Assembly (NCBI GenBank): GCA_034434895.1
Contig: DAOTYI010000065.1
Location: forward strand, 1 to 27,239
Origin: DAOTXL01 sp034434895
GTDB taxonomy: Bacteria; Chloroflexota; Anaerolineae; JAAYZQ01
Direction: 5' to 3'
DNA: 27,239 nucleotides
Program-made: the position numbers and the translations under genes
Notes under the pieces: model-generated
Database searches by the model: none
What the model saw: only the letters and a program-made list of their open reading frames with translations
Told to the model about the DNA's origin: nothing
Shown: in pieces, positions 16,172 through 25,567 of the stretch
How the letters are laid out: every line of letters begins with the position of its first letter
Numbering within the stretch: position 1 is the stretch's first letter

Positions 16172-17695
16172 ATGGAAAAGAACCCTGTCCGTATCTGTGA
16201 TACCATCCTGCGCGACGCGCACCAGAGCCTGCTGGCCACGCGCCTGCGCACCGACGATATGCTGCCCATCGCCGAAAAGCTGGACCAGGTCGGCTATTGG
16301 TCGGTGGAGATGTGGGGCGGGGCGACCTTTGACTCGGCCATGCGCTTCCTCAACGAGGACCCCTGGGAGCGGATCCGCAAGCTGAAGGCGCGCATGCCCC
16401 GCACGCCGTTCCAGATGCTGCTGCGCGGCCAGAATGTGGTCGGCTACAAACACTATCCCGACGATGTGCTGGAACGGTTCATCGTCAAAGCCCACGAGAA
16501 CGGCATCCAGGTCTTTCGCATCTTTGACGCGCTGAACGACGTGCGCAACATGCAGAAAGCGATGGAGTTCGTCAGACGAGAGGGAGCACACGTCCAGGCC
16601 GCCATCTGCTACACCATCAGCCCGGTGCACAGTGTGGAGGCCTTTGTGCAGATGGCCCATGTCCTGGAAGATCTGGGAGCCGACACAATCTGCATCAAGG
16701 ATATGGCCGGGCTGTTGTCGCCCTATGTGGCCTATGAGCTGGTGAGTCGGCTGAAGGAGGAGATCCGGCTGCCCATCCAGCTTCACACCCACTATACCAG
16801 TGGGATGGCCATGGCCGCCGTGCTCAAAGCGGTCGAAGCCGGGGTGGATATCGTGGACACGGCCATCTCCTCCCTGGCCTTGGTCACTTCCCAACCCCCC
16901 ACCGAGACGCTGGTGCGCATCCTGCAAGAGTCGCCCCGCGATACCGGGCTGGACCTGAACCTGCTGGCCGAGATCAGCCAATACTTTGCCGAGGTGCGCA
17001 AAAAGTATGCGGCTTTCGAGAGCGGCATGACCGGTGTGGACGTGAATGTGTTGCAATTCCAGATCCCCGGCGGGATGCTGTCCAACCTGGTGTCGCAGCT
17101 CCGGGAGCAGGGGGCCGAAGATCGCTATGCCGAGGTGCTGGCCGAGGTGCCCCGGGTGCGGGCTGAATTGGGCTATCCGCCGCTGGTAACCCCCAGCAGC
17201 CAGATCGTGGGCACGCAGGCCACCCTCAATGTCGTGCTGGGCGAACGGTATAAGGTCATTCCGGCCGAGGTCAAAAACTATGTGCGCGGCTACTACGGAC
17301 GGCCCCCCGCCCCCATTGACCCGGAGGTCAAGAAAAAGGTCATCGGCGATGAGGAGCCGATTGACTGCCGCCCAGCCGACCTGATCCCACCCGCTCTGGA
17401 ACAGGCCCGGGCCGAGATCGGGGACCTGGCCCGCAGCGAAGAGGATGTGCTGAGCTATGCTCTCTTTCCCCAGGTGGCCCGGCCTTTTCTGGAACGGCGG
17501 GCCCGCGGGGTTGGGGCCAGAGAGGCGCTGGTGGCGGCGATAGCCGCCCTGCTGGTGCGGCAGCAGGAGTCGAAACCGGCAGCGGTCGCGGAAAAGGCCG
17601 TCCCCCCCCGGCCGGCAGCGGCGTGGAAGATGGCCTGGCGGCCCCAGAGGGGGCGGTGGAGCGGGTTGATTGACGGCGCGGGGGGGATGCGATGA
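16172..17695 (+). CDS. Carboxyltransferase 5S-type / OadA-PycB-like subunit
   Basis: 507 residues from ATG 16172 (GGAGG 11 bases upstream; ATG 16163 sits too close to that site). It moves carboxyl groups between biotin and pyruvate/oxaloacetate. The TIM barrel starts VRICDTILRDAHQSLLATRL, then GGATFDSAMRFLNEDPW, LLRGQN, FRIFDALNDVRNM, and the carbamylated-lysine motif IKDMAGLL (K176). HTHYTSGMA follows with metal ligands H205 and H207, alongside D15. The C-terminal conserved PYC/OADA domain runs to about residue 450 (YFAEVRKKY, GGMLSNL), with an alanine-rich tail. It overlaps the biotin carrier gene by ATGA, and the length equals the 5S subunit of Propionibacterium transcarboxylase. Alternatives are a sodium-pump oxaloacetate decarboxylase alpha chain or pyruvate carboxylase subunit B. 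Confidence 0.9.
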   Translation: MEKNPVRICDTILRDAHQSLLATRLRTDDMLPIAEKLDQVGYWSVEMWGGATFDSAMRFLNEDPWERIRKLKARMPRTPFQMLLRGQNVVGYKHYPDDVLERFIVKAHENGIQVFRIFDALNDVRNMQKAMEFVRREGAHVQAAICYTISPVHSVEAFVQMAHVLEDLGADTICIKDMAGLLSPYVAYELVSRLKEEIRLPIQLHTHYTSGMAMAAVLKAVEAGVDIVDTAISSLALVTSQPPTETLVRILQESPRDTGLDLNLLAEISQYFAEVRKKYAAFESGMTGVDVNVLQFQIPGGMLSNLVSQLREQGAEDRYAEVLAEVPRVRAELGYPPLVTPSSQIVGTQATLNVVLGERYKVIPAEVKNYVRGYYGRPPAPIDPEVKKKVIGDEEPIDCRPADLIPPALEQARAEIGDLARSEEDVLSYALFPQVARPFLERRARGVGAREALVAAIAALLVRQQESKPAAVAEKAVPPRPAAAWKMAWRPQRGRWSGLIDGAGGMR

Positions 17696-18165
17696 AGCTT
17701 GAATTCTCGCTGACGCTGGAGGGGACGGCCTACAAGATCAGCGTAGATGGCAATACCATCCTGGTCAACGGCCAGCCCTTTGTCGTGGGCTTTGACGGGG
17801 ACAGGGTGCTGGTGGACGGCACCGCTTATGAGGTGAAGCTGGAAGGGGATCGGGCGGTGGTGGGTGGCATCACCTACAGCCTGACGGTGGAGGGCCTGGA
17901 GGTGGGTGCGGAGCGAGCCGGCCCCAAGGCTGCCCGGTCTGTGGCCGCCGGCGAAGGGGCGGTGACGGCCATCATGCCCGGCAAGATCATCCGCGTCCTG
18001 GTGGCCGAGGGCGACCAGGTGGCCGAAGGGGATGTGGTCTGCATCCTGGAGGCCATGAAAATGGAGAATGAACTGAAGGCGCCCCAAGCCGGCCAGGTGA
18101 AAAAGCTCCACGTCCGGCCGGGGCAGGATGTGGAAAGAGGGGCGCTGTTGGCCGAGATCGAATGA
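17692..18165 (+). CDS. Biotin carboxyl carrier protein (1.3S-like)
   Basis: 157 residues. The C-terminal biotinyl domain (about 90-157) has ILEAMKMENEL with the biotin-accepting K123, preceded by VTAIMPGKIIRVLVAEGDQV. The N-terminal part (1-70) is built of short strand repeats (VDGNTILVNGQPF, GDRVLVDGTAYEV, GDRAVVGGITYSL) that probably dock to the catalytic subunit, and a short Ala-rich hinge separates the two. It is coupled to the 5S-like gene by ATGA. It would shuttle CO2 between the 5S-like and 12S-like enzymes. Confidence 0.93.
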   Translation: MKLEFSLTLEGTAYKISVDGNTILVNGQPFVVGFDGDRVLVDGTAYEVKLEGDRAVVGGITYSLTVEGLEVGAERAGPKAARSVAAGEGAVTAIMPGKIIRVLVAEGDQVAEGDVVCILEAMKMENELKAPQAGQVKKLHVRPGQDVERGALLAEIE

Positions 18166-18175
18166 GGCTGGTCGG

Positions 18176-18469
18176 TCAGTAAGTGATGTCGCCCCGATCG
18201 TCAATATTGAGGAGGTCAATCACGCCGGTCTGGTAGTCCACCCGGTAGTGGATGCGGATGCCCCCAAAACGATAGCGAAATTCGTTTTTATATCTGCCTT
18301 TGATCGGTTTGATGCGTTGTTGGTAGTGCAAGGGCGAAGTGGTGATGATCTCGAGAGCCTCAGAGAATCGCGCCCGTGTGCTTTCATCCCGACGCTGCTT
18401 CAGAAAGCGCCGGGCCGAGGAAGAAATATGGCCGATTACAAAGACAGTTCTTCTTCCACTGTCTTCCAC
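18176..18469 (-). CDS. RelE/ParE-family toxin
   Basis: 97 residues if it starts at GTG 18469, which has GAAGGA about ten bases upstream within the antitoxin gene. No ATG is available near the family-like N-terminus, so the start is uncertain. The core matches RelE/ParE toxins: ISSSARRFLKQRRDES, QRIKPIKGRYKNEFRYRFG, IRIHYRVDY and LLNIDDRGDITY, with the basic residues expected for ribosome-dependent mRNA cleavage in RelE relatives. It is convergent with the biotin carrier gene (11 bases away) and overlaps its antitoxin. Confidence 0.8.
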   Translation of the reverse strand: MEDSGRRTVFVIGHISSSARRFLKQRRDESTRARFSEALEIITTSPLHYQQRIKPIKGRYKNEFRYRFGGIRIHYRVDYQTGVIDLLNIDDRGDITY

Positions 18470-18753
18470 GGGTGAGCTTTTCCTTCGGCCAGTTCGCGGC
18501 GGGCAGATTCCAGCCGGGCCTGGAGATCGGGATCGGCCCTTTCGCAGGCGGTCTCTTTCCAGGCATCTACGACCTCGACAACCTGGCCCCACTGCCCACT
18601 GATCATGGCGGAAGCAAGGGAGGCCAAAACTTCTTGAAGGAACTCGCTCTGCTCTTCGTGGTCGAACTCTCGTAACCAGGCCAGGGCAGGAGGAAATTGA
18701 AACAAACAGGAACCCGCTGCATACATTGTCGTGGTTTCCTTTATTTCCGTCAT
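18436..18753 (-). CDS. Putative antitoxin of the RelE/ParE-type toxin
   Basis: 105 residues from ATG 18753, with GGGGAG eight bases upstream. It is helical and acidic (LREFDHEEQSEFLQEVLASL, VVEVVDAWKETACERADPDL, LQARLESARRELAEGKAHPW). It resembles no DNA-binding antitoxin that I know. It is called an antitoxin because it directly precedes and overlaps the toxin gene on the same strand. It diverges from the mutase gene with 51 bases between, so the two promoters must be interleaved. Confidence 0.65.
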   Translation of the reverse strand: MTEIKETTTMYAAGSCLFQFPPALAWLREFDHEEQSEFLQEVLASLASAMISGQWGQVVEVVDAWKETACERADPDLQARLESARRELAEGKAHPWKTVEEELSL

Positions 18754-18804
18754 ACTGAGGCTCCCCTTCAAATTCTATGACATTATATCACCTGGAGTCG
18801 GTTC

Positions 18805-20466
18805 ATGTCAAGTGACATTCGGCAACTCAAAGAGGAGTGGGCAGCGACGACGCTGCACAAAACTCTGAGCCGCTTTCCCGAACGCCGGCCTGTCTTTCAA
18901 ACAGAGTCCGGCATCCCGGTCGAGCGGTTCTACACCCCTGAGGATGTGGACATTGACTACATCCGTGATCTGGGCTTCCCCGGCGACTATCCCTTCACCC
19001 GCGGCGTCCAGCCGACCATGTACCGGGGGCGTCTGTGGACCATGCGCCAGTATGCCGGTTTTGGCACCGCCGAGGAAACGAATGCCCGCTACAGGTATCT
19101 GTTGGAGCAGGGGCAGACCGGCCTGTCGGTGGCCTTTGACCTGCCCACCCAGATCGGCTACGATTCGGACAACCCGCTGGCTGCCGGCGAGGTGGGCCGG
19201 GTCGGCGTGGCCATCTCTTCGCTGGAGGATATGGAGCGGCTGTTCGACGGCATCCCCCTGGGCCAGGTGTCCACTTCGATGACCATCAACGCCCCGGCAG
19301 CGGTGCTGCTGGCGATGTACATCGCCGTCGGCAAGAAGCAGGGGGTGGACCTCAAGCAGTTGCGCGGCACCGTCCAGAACGACATTCTCAAGGAGTATAT
19401 CGCCCGGGGCACCTATATCTATCCCCCCGGTCCCTCGCTGCGGCTGGTCACCGACCTGTTTCGCTACTGCAAGGATGAGGTGCCCAACTGGAATACCATC
19501 AGCATCAGCGGCTACCACATCCGCGAGGCCGGTTGCACGGCGGTACAGGAGGTGGCCTTTACCTTCGCCAATGCCATCGCCTACGTGCAGGCTGCCCTCG
19601 ACGTCGGCCTGCAGGTGGATGACTTTGCGCCCCAGCTTTCTTTCTTTTTCAATGCCCACAACAATCTGCTGGAAGAGGTGGCCAAGTTCCGCGCCGCCCG
19701 GCGGCTGTGGGCGCGCATCATGCGCGAACGGTTCGGGGCCAGGGACCCCCGTTCCTGGATGCTTCGTTTCCACACCCAGACGGCCGGCTCCATGCTCACC
19801 GCCCAACAGCCGGAGAACAATGTGGTGCGGGTGACGTTGCAGGCCCTGGCGGCGGTGCTGGGGGGCACCCAGAGCCTGCACACCAACTCCCGTGATGAGG
19901 CGCTGAGCCTGCCCACCGAAGAATCGGTACAGATCGCCTTGCGCACCCAGCAGATCATCGCCTATGAAAGCGGTGTGGCCGACTCGATCGATCCGCTGGC
20001 CGGCAGCTACCTGATCGAAGCCTGGACCAACGAGATCGAACAGCGGGCCGTTGACTACATCCAGCACATTGACGCCCTGGGCGGCGCATTAAAGGCGATT
20101 GAACAGGGGTATATCCAGCGCGAAATCCAGGAGAGCGCCTACCGCTGGCAGAGGGCAGTGGACCGGGGAGACAAAATTGTCGTCGGTGTCAACCGCTTTC
20201 AGGTCGAGGAAGAGCTGAAACTGGATCGGATGCGCGTTGATCCGGCAGTTGGTGAGCGCCAGTCAGCCCGACTGCGTGCCCTTCGTGAGCGGCGCGACAA
20301 CGAAAAGGTGTCGTCTGCCCTCTCTCGCCTGGAGAACGCCGCCCGTGGTGACGACAATTTGTTGCCATTCATTCTGGATGCGGTGGAGAAATATGCCACG
20401 CTGGGTGAAATCTGTGGCGTGATGCGCCAGGTTTTTGGCGAATACCAGGCATCCACACTGTTCTAG
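18805..20466 (+). CDS. Methylmalonyl-CoA mutase, large (catalytic) subunit
   Basis: 553 residues, matching large subunits that carry the substrate TIM barrel but no B12 domain. It interconverts (R)-methylmalonyl-CoA and succinyl-CoA with adenosylcobalamin held by a separate subunit. Key residues are Y83 (RQYAGFG), R201 (YIARGTYIYPP) and H238 (SGYHIREAG), each exactly six below Y89, R207 and H244 of the Propionibacterium enzyme. Y and R bind the substrate carboxylate, so true methylmalonyl-CoA specificity is expected. ATG 18805 has TGGAG upstream. The B12 subunit it needs is probably that encoded at 24123, beyond the inserted elements. Confidence 0.93.
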   Translation: MSSDIRQLKEEWAATTLHKTLSRFPERRPVFQTESGIPVERFYTPEDVDIDYIRDLGFPGDYPFTRGVQPTMYRGRLWTMRQYAGFGTAEETNARYRYLLEQGQTGLSVAFDLPTQIGYDSDNPLAAGEVGRVGVAISSLEDMERLFDGIPLGQVSTSMTINAPAAVLLAMYIAVGKKQGVDLKQLRGTVQNDILKEYIARGTYIYPPGPSLRLVTDLFRYCKDEVPNWNTISISGYHIREAGCTAVQEVAFTFANAIAYVQAALDVGLQVDDFAPQLSFFFNAHNNLLEEVAKFRAARRLWARIMRERFGARDPRSWMLRFHTQTAGSMLTAQQPENNVVRVTLQALAAVLGGTQSLHTNSRDEALSLPTEESVQIALRTQQIIAYESGVADSIDPLAGSYLIEAWTNEIEQRAVDYIQHIDALGGALKAIEQGYIQREIQESAYRWQRAVDRGDKIVVGVNRFQVEEELKLDRMRVDPAVGERQSARLRALRERRDNEKVSSALSRLENAARGDDNLLPFILDAVEKYATLGEICGVMRQVFGEYQASTLF

Positions 20467-20499
20467 TCGGAGTCGGGTGCCACACACCTCAGAGTCGAT

Positions 20500-20615
20500 C
20501 TGAAAAGCTTACCACAAAGACACAAAGGTCAAAAAGGAAAAGGAAGGAAACGAATAAAAAAACTGAACGGTTCCCCTGGTGTCCTTTGTGTCTTGGTGGT
20601 TTTCAGACAAGCTCT
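20500..20615 (+). repeat. MITE-like inverted-repeat element, copy C
   Basis: Left end CTGAAAAGCTTACCACAAAG, right end TGTCTTGGTGGTTTTCAGAC followed by AAGCTCT. It is the same orientation as copy A, with a shared internal GGAAACGAATAAAAA. It occupies most of the 189-base gap between the mutase gene and the next gene. Confidence 0.8.
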
Positions 20616-20655
20616 CACAGGTGCGCGGCGCCTGGGAGGAAAAAGGTGTATACAA

Positions 20656-21075
20656 ATGATAGGCGTACTTGAAGTCCTGTTTTCGTCAGCAGCACGGGTC
20701 TGCATTCTTGACCTGTTCTTGCGTCATCCCGATCGTCAATTCTATCAGCGTGAGATCGAGCGCGAGACCGGCCAGCCGATCCGGGCTGTGCAGCGCGAGG
20801 TCGAAAAACTGGAGGGGATCGGCCTGCTGCTCCGCTCCGGCGAGGGCAACCGGGTGTTCTACCGCCTCAACCCCGATTTCCCGCTGCGGATGGAGCTGAC
20901 AGCCCTGTTCCACAAAGCTGTCGGCCAAAAGGCTCCACCCCAGAAACGGCAGCTCCCGCCAGAACCGGCCTCGATCCGGCAGCCGTTCCCCTGGATGGAG
21001 ACCCTGCCCGTTCCTCCATTGCCGGCTGCGCTGCGTAAGGTGCAGGTGGAGGGGAAGTGGGATCGGGCATATTGA
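20656..21075 (+). CDS. Winged-helix DNA-binding protein
   Basis: 139 residues from ATG 20656. The N-terminal 75 residues form a winged helix: LFSSAARVCILDLFLRHPD, FYQREIERETGQPIRAVQRE (recognition helix) and LEGIGLLLRSGEGNRVFYRLN (wing). This is the arrangement of small ArsR/MarR-like regulators common in Chloroflexota and archaea. The C-terminal part is proline-rich (KAPPQKRQLPPEPASIRQ) and has no recognised ligand domain. It lies between two repeat elements inside the mutase region. Its target may be the local promoter, but nothing in the sequence shows which operator it binds. Confidence 0.75.
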   Translation: MIGVLEVLFSSAARVCILDLFLRHPDRQFYQREIERETGQPIRAVQREVEKLEGIGLLLRSGEGNRVFYRLNPDFPLRMELTALFHKAVGQKAPPQKRQLPPEPASIRQPFPWMETLPVPPLPAALRKVQVEGKWDRAY

Positions 21076-21085
21076 ATGGATGATA

Positions 21086-21322
21086 GCAGCGGATGGGAGC
21101 GGATAAGCGGATGCTGGCTGCGCTATCCGTCTATCCACTTTCACTTGGGGGGAGCTTGACCGGAGGCGGCTTTGTCTCAGCAGCGGATGGGAGCGGATAA
21201 GCGGATGCTGGGCGAGCCATCCGCTTATCCGCTTGCATCCGTTGCTGGATCTGCCGGGACAAAGCAGCGGATAAAAACAGATAAACGGATGTGCCAACCC
21301 TATCCGCTTTCATCCGCTGCTG
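21086..21322. repeat. Three hairpin units of a CAGCGGAT.../ATCCGCT... repeat
   Basis: Three adjacent dyads built on CAGCGGATGGGAGCGGATAA and its complement: 21086-21115 with a decayed partner at 21122-21146; 21178-21210 with 21217-21247; 21264-21291 with 21300-21322. The same sequence recurs as direct copies inside the following gene. The units precede ATG 21346 of the GxxExxY gene by 23 bases. The array looks like the 5' flank of a repeat-bounded element. Confidence 0.8.
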
Positions 21323-21345
21323 TAACCATCACAAAGAGAGGAAAA

Positions 21346-22432
21346 ATGGGCAACAAACCCCGAAAAGTCATTCGCAACGCTCCCTGGAGCGAACTGACCT
21401 ACGAAATCAACGGCCTGGCCATGGAGGTCCACAACGAATTGGGGCCGGGCCACCGCGAGTGGGACTATCACCGGGCGCTGGCCGCCAAGCTGAAACAAGC
21501 GGGGCTCAGCTATGAATTCGAGCCAGACTTGCCCGTTACCCTGGAAGACGGGACCGTCGTGGGGGGTAACTATCCCGACCTGGTTGTGGAGAATACCGTG
21601 ATCGTCGAGATCAAAGCCCACCCCCACTCGATGACCACAGACGACGAAGCTCAGGTCATCGGCTATTTCGCCGTATTGCCCGAATGTCCGGTGGCCCTAT
21701 TCCTCAATTTTGGTCGCCAGCGCCTGGAGCACCGCCGCCTGCTGCCGCCCAAAACCGTCAAAACCTATCAGCGCCAAAAGTGGTACGGAACGACAAATCG
21801 GCAGATGATTGACCAGGGGAGCGCCCCATCCGCTTATCCGCTTCCATCCGTTGCTGAAAAGACACACACTAGCCAGGAAACAAACGAACAACACCCCCCT
21901 GCCTCATCCGCTTATCCGCTTCCATCCGTTGCTGGAAAGACACACACTAGCCAGGAAACAAACGAACAACACACCCCTGCCCCATCCGCTTATCCGCTTC
22001 CATCCGTTGCTGCCAAGATCGACCACATTGGCATCGTCGTCCGCGACATTCAAGAAGCGTTGCGCGCCTACGAAACCGCCCTGGGCCTGCCGCTGCACGA
22101 GGTGGCTGAGGTGCCCGACCAGAAGGTCAGGGTCGCCTTTCTGCCGGTGGGTGAGAGCCACATCGAGCTGGTCCAGCCCCTCAGCGACGACACCGGCATC
22201 GCCAGATTCCTGGCCAACCGGGGCGAGGGCATCCACCATATCTGCCTCGAGGTGAGCGACATCGAGGCGGCGCTGGCCCGCCTCAAGGCTCACGGGGTGC
22301 AACTCATTGACGAGGTGCCGCGCCAGGGCGCTCATGGGCGGGTGGCCTTTATTCATCCCAAGGCGATGCACGGTGTGCTCATCGAGTTGATCGAATGCAC
22401 CCCTGTCAATCGGGAAGGTGGAGGGGACAGAG

Positions 22433-22440
<8 letters not shown>
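21346..22440 (+). CDS. GxxExxY nuclease-like protein fused to methylmalonyl-CoA epimerase
   Basis: 364 residues from ATG 21346 (AGAGAGGAAA upstream). Residues 1-135 are a GxxExxY/PDDEXK_3 protein: motif G35-E38-Y41 in LGPGHREWDYHRAL, and PD-(D/E)XK-like residues D78 (NYPDLV), E88 and K90 (IVEIKA), then NFGRQRLEHRRLL. Residues 161-224 are a repeat-encoded linker with three SAYPLPSVA copies. Residues 224-350 are a vicinal-oxygen-chelate methylmalonyl-CoA epimerase: KIDHIGIVVRD (H227), SHIELVQPL, EGIHHICLEV (H297/H298), HGVLIELIE (E348). The epimerase part has no in-frame start codon at its natural beginning; the nearest upstream ATG is residue 154. It therefore appears to be made as a fusion, unless processed. 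It overlaps the next mutase start by eight bases. Confidence 0.85.
21827..22012 (+). repeat. 78-bp in-frame tandem repeat (2 full, 1 partial unit)
   Basis: Units start at 21827, 21905 and 21983, each opening CATCCGCTTATCCGCTTCCA. The first two differ at about three of 78 positions; the third keeps only the first 30 bases and then runs into epimerase sequence. Each unit codes 26 residues (SAYPLPSVA then KTHTSQETNEQH). The opening 30 bases equal one arm of the upstream hairpins. Confidence 0.92.
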
Positions 22441-24112
<1,672 letters not shown>

Positions 24113-24122
24113 GAGGACCAAG

Positions 24123-24518
24123 ATGAGCGACAAAAAGATCCGCGTCCTGATCGCCAAGCCGGGCCTCGACGGCCATGACCGGGGGGCCAAGGTGATCGCC
24201 CGCGCCCTGCGCGATGCCGGCATGGAGGTGATCTATACCGGCATCCGCCAGACGCCGGAGATGATCGCCGAAGCCGCGTTGCAGGAGGATGTGGATGTGG
24301 TAGGCATGTCCATCCTGTCGGGCGCACACATGGCCCTTTTCCCCAAGGTCATGGACCTGCTGCGTCAGAACGGCCTGGACGATGTGCTGGTCGTGGCCGG
24401 GGGCATCATCCCCGATGAGGATGTGCCGGCCCTGCGCCAGATGGGCATTCAGGGCATCTTTGGCCCTGGCACCCCCACCGACCAGATCGTCAACTTTATC
24501 CGCGAGAAGGTGCGGTGA
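24123..24518 (+). CDS. Cobalamin-binding small subunit of the acyl-CoA mutase(s)
   Basis: 131 residues, a stand-alone B12-binding Rossmann-like domain. It has the DxHxxG motif as DGHDRG (H18 is the lower axial ligand to cobalt), then SILSG and VVAGGIIP, both typical of the adenosylcobalamin mutase family. Start ATG 24123 has GAGAGG nearby. Its GTGA stop/start overlap with the GTPase gene couples the two. As it is the only B12 subunit in the window, it could serve both large subunits. Confidence 0.95.
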   Translation: MSDKKIRVLIAKPGLDGHDRGAKVIARALRDAGMEVIYTGIRQTPEMIAEAALQEDVDVVGMSILSGAHMALFPKVMDLLRQNGLDDVLVVAGGIIPDEDVPALRQMGIQGIFGPGTPTDQIVNFIREKVR

Positions 24519-25525
24519 ACGACGAACTGGTCAGAGGGGTCCTGGCCGGCCAGCGGCGGGCCATCGCCCGGGCCATCAGCCTGATTGAGGATGACGGGGC
24601 CGAAGCCCGGGCCGTGCTGACGGCCCTGTTCCCCCATACCGGCCGGGCGCATCTTGTCGGCGTGACCGGGCCACCTGGCAGCGGCAAGAGCACGCTGGTC
24701 AATGCCCTGGCGCTCCATTTCCGCCGCCTGAGTCCCCCCCGGAGTGTGGGCATCGTCGCGGTGGACCCCACCAGTCCCTTCTCCGGCGGGGCCATCCTGG
24801 GCGACCGCATCCGGATGCGCGACCTGGCCGGCGACCCCGGCATCTTTATCCGCAGCATGGCCAGCCGGGGCAACCTGGGGGGGCTGGCCTGGGCCACCGC
24901 CGATGCGGTCAAGGTGTTGGATGCCGCCGGCTTTGACCTGATCCTCATCGAAACGGTCGGCGCCGGCCAGGCCGAGGTGGACATCGCCCGCACGGCGCAC
25001 ACCACCGTCGTCGTCGAGGTGCCGGGCCTGGGCGACGATGTGCAGGCCATCAAGGCCGGCATCCTGGAGATTGCCGATCTCTTTGCCGTGAACAAAGCCG
25101 ACCTGGATGGGGCCGACCATGCGGTGATGGCCCTGCGCATGATGCTTGACCTGAATTCAGGGGGGACGCACACGGTTCTGCACCACGGACGGCTGATGAC
25201 GGTTGCCGGCGGGCAGGAGAGCAAGGGGGCCGGGGAGCCGGGATGGAGGCCGCCGATCTTCAAGACGGTGGCGTCGAGGCGCGAAGGGGTGGCTGAACTG
25301 GCCGGGGCGATCCTGGCCCATCGGGCCTACCTGGAACAGAGCGGCAATCTGGCCGGTCGTGAGCGGGAGCGGGCCGCTGCCGAGCTGGAGATGATCCTCC
25401 AGCAGGAGTCGCTGCGCCGTGTGCTGGCCTGCACCGACCCGGCGCACCTGGCGGAGTTGATTGACCGGATTGCGCGGCGCGAACTGGACCCCTATACCGC
25501 CAGCCAACAGCTCCTGGGTCGGTAA
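24515..25525 (+). CDS. meaB: MeaB/ArgK-type GTPase, mutase chaperone
   Basis: 336 residues starting at GTG 24515, which overlaps the previous stop. G3E-family GTPase: Walker A GPPGSGKST (52-60), VDPTSPFSGGAILGDRIRM (switch region), ETVGAGQAEVD (G3-like), and NKAD for guanine recognition. MeaB proteins gate adenosylcobalamin loading and protect methylmalonyl- or isobutyryl-CoA mutase from inactivation. The gene follows the B12 subunit directly, as expected. The annotation as lysine/arginine transporter (ArgK) is historic and does not fit this context. Confidence 0.95.
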   Translation: MNDELVRGVLAGQRRAIARAISLIEDDGAEARAVLTALFPHTGRAHLVGVTGPPGSGKSTLVNALALHFRRLSPPRSVGIVAVDPTSPFSGGAILGDRIRMRDLAGDPGIFIRSMASRGNLGGLAWATADAVKVLDAAGFDLILIETVGAGQAEVDIARTAHTTVVVEVPGLGDDVQAIKAGILEIADLFAVNKADLDGADHAVMALRMMLDLNSGGTHTVLHHGRLMTVAGGQESKGAGEPGWRPPIFKTVASRREGVAELAGAILAHRAYLEQSGNLAGRERERAAAELEMILQQESLRRVLACTDPAHLAELIDRIARRELDPYTASQQLLGR

Positions 25526-25567
25526 GAACAGTCGCCGGAAAGCTGTTCTCTTCAAAGGAGGGCATCC

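Noticed and set aside
20656..21075. Nucleotidyltransferase-fused regulator
   Set aside because: The winged helix resembles those in such fusions, but no nucleotidyltransferase motif (GS...DxD) follows.
21827..22012. CRISPR array
   Set aside because: Repeats are adjacent 78-base units with no variable spacers, they encode protein in frame, and no cas gene is present.
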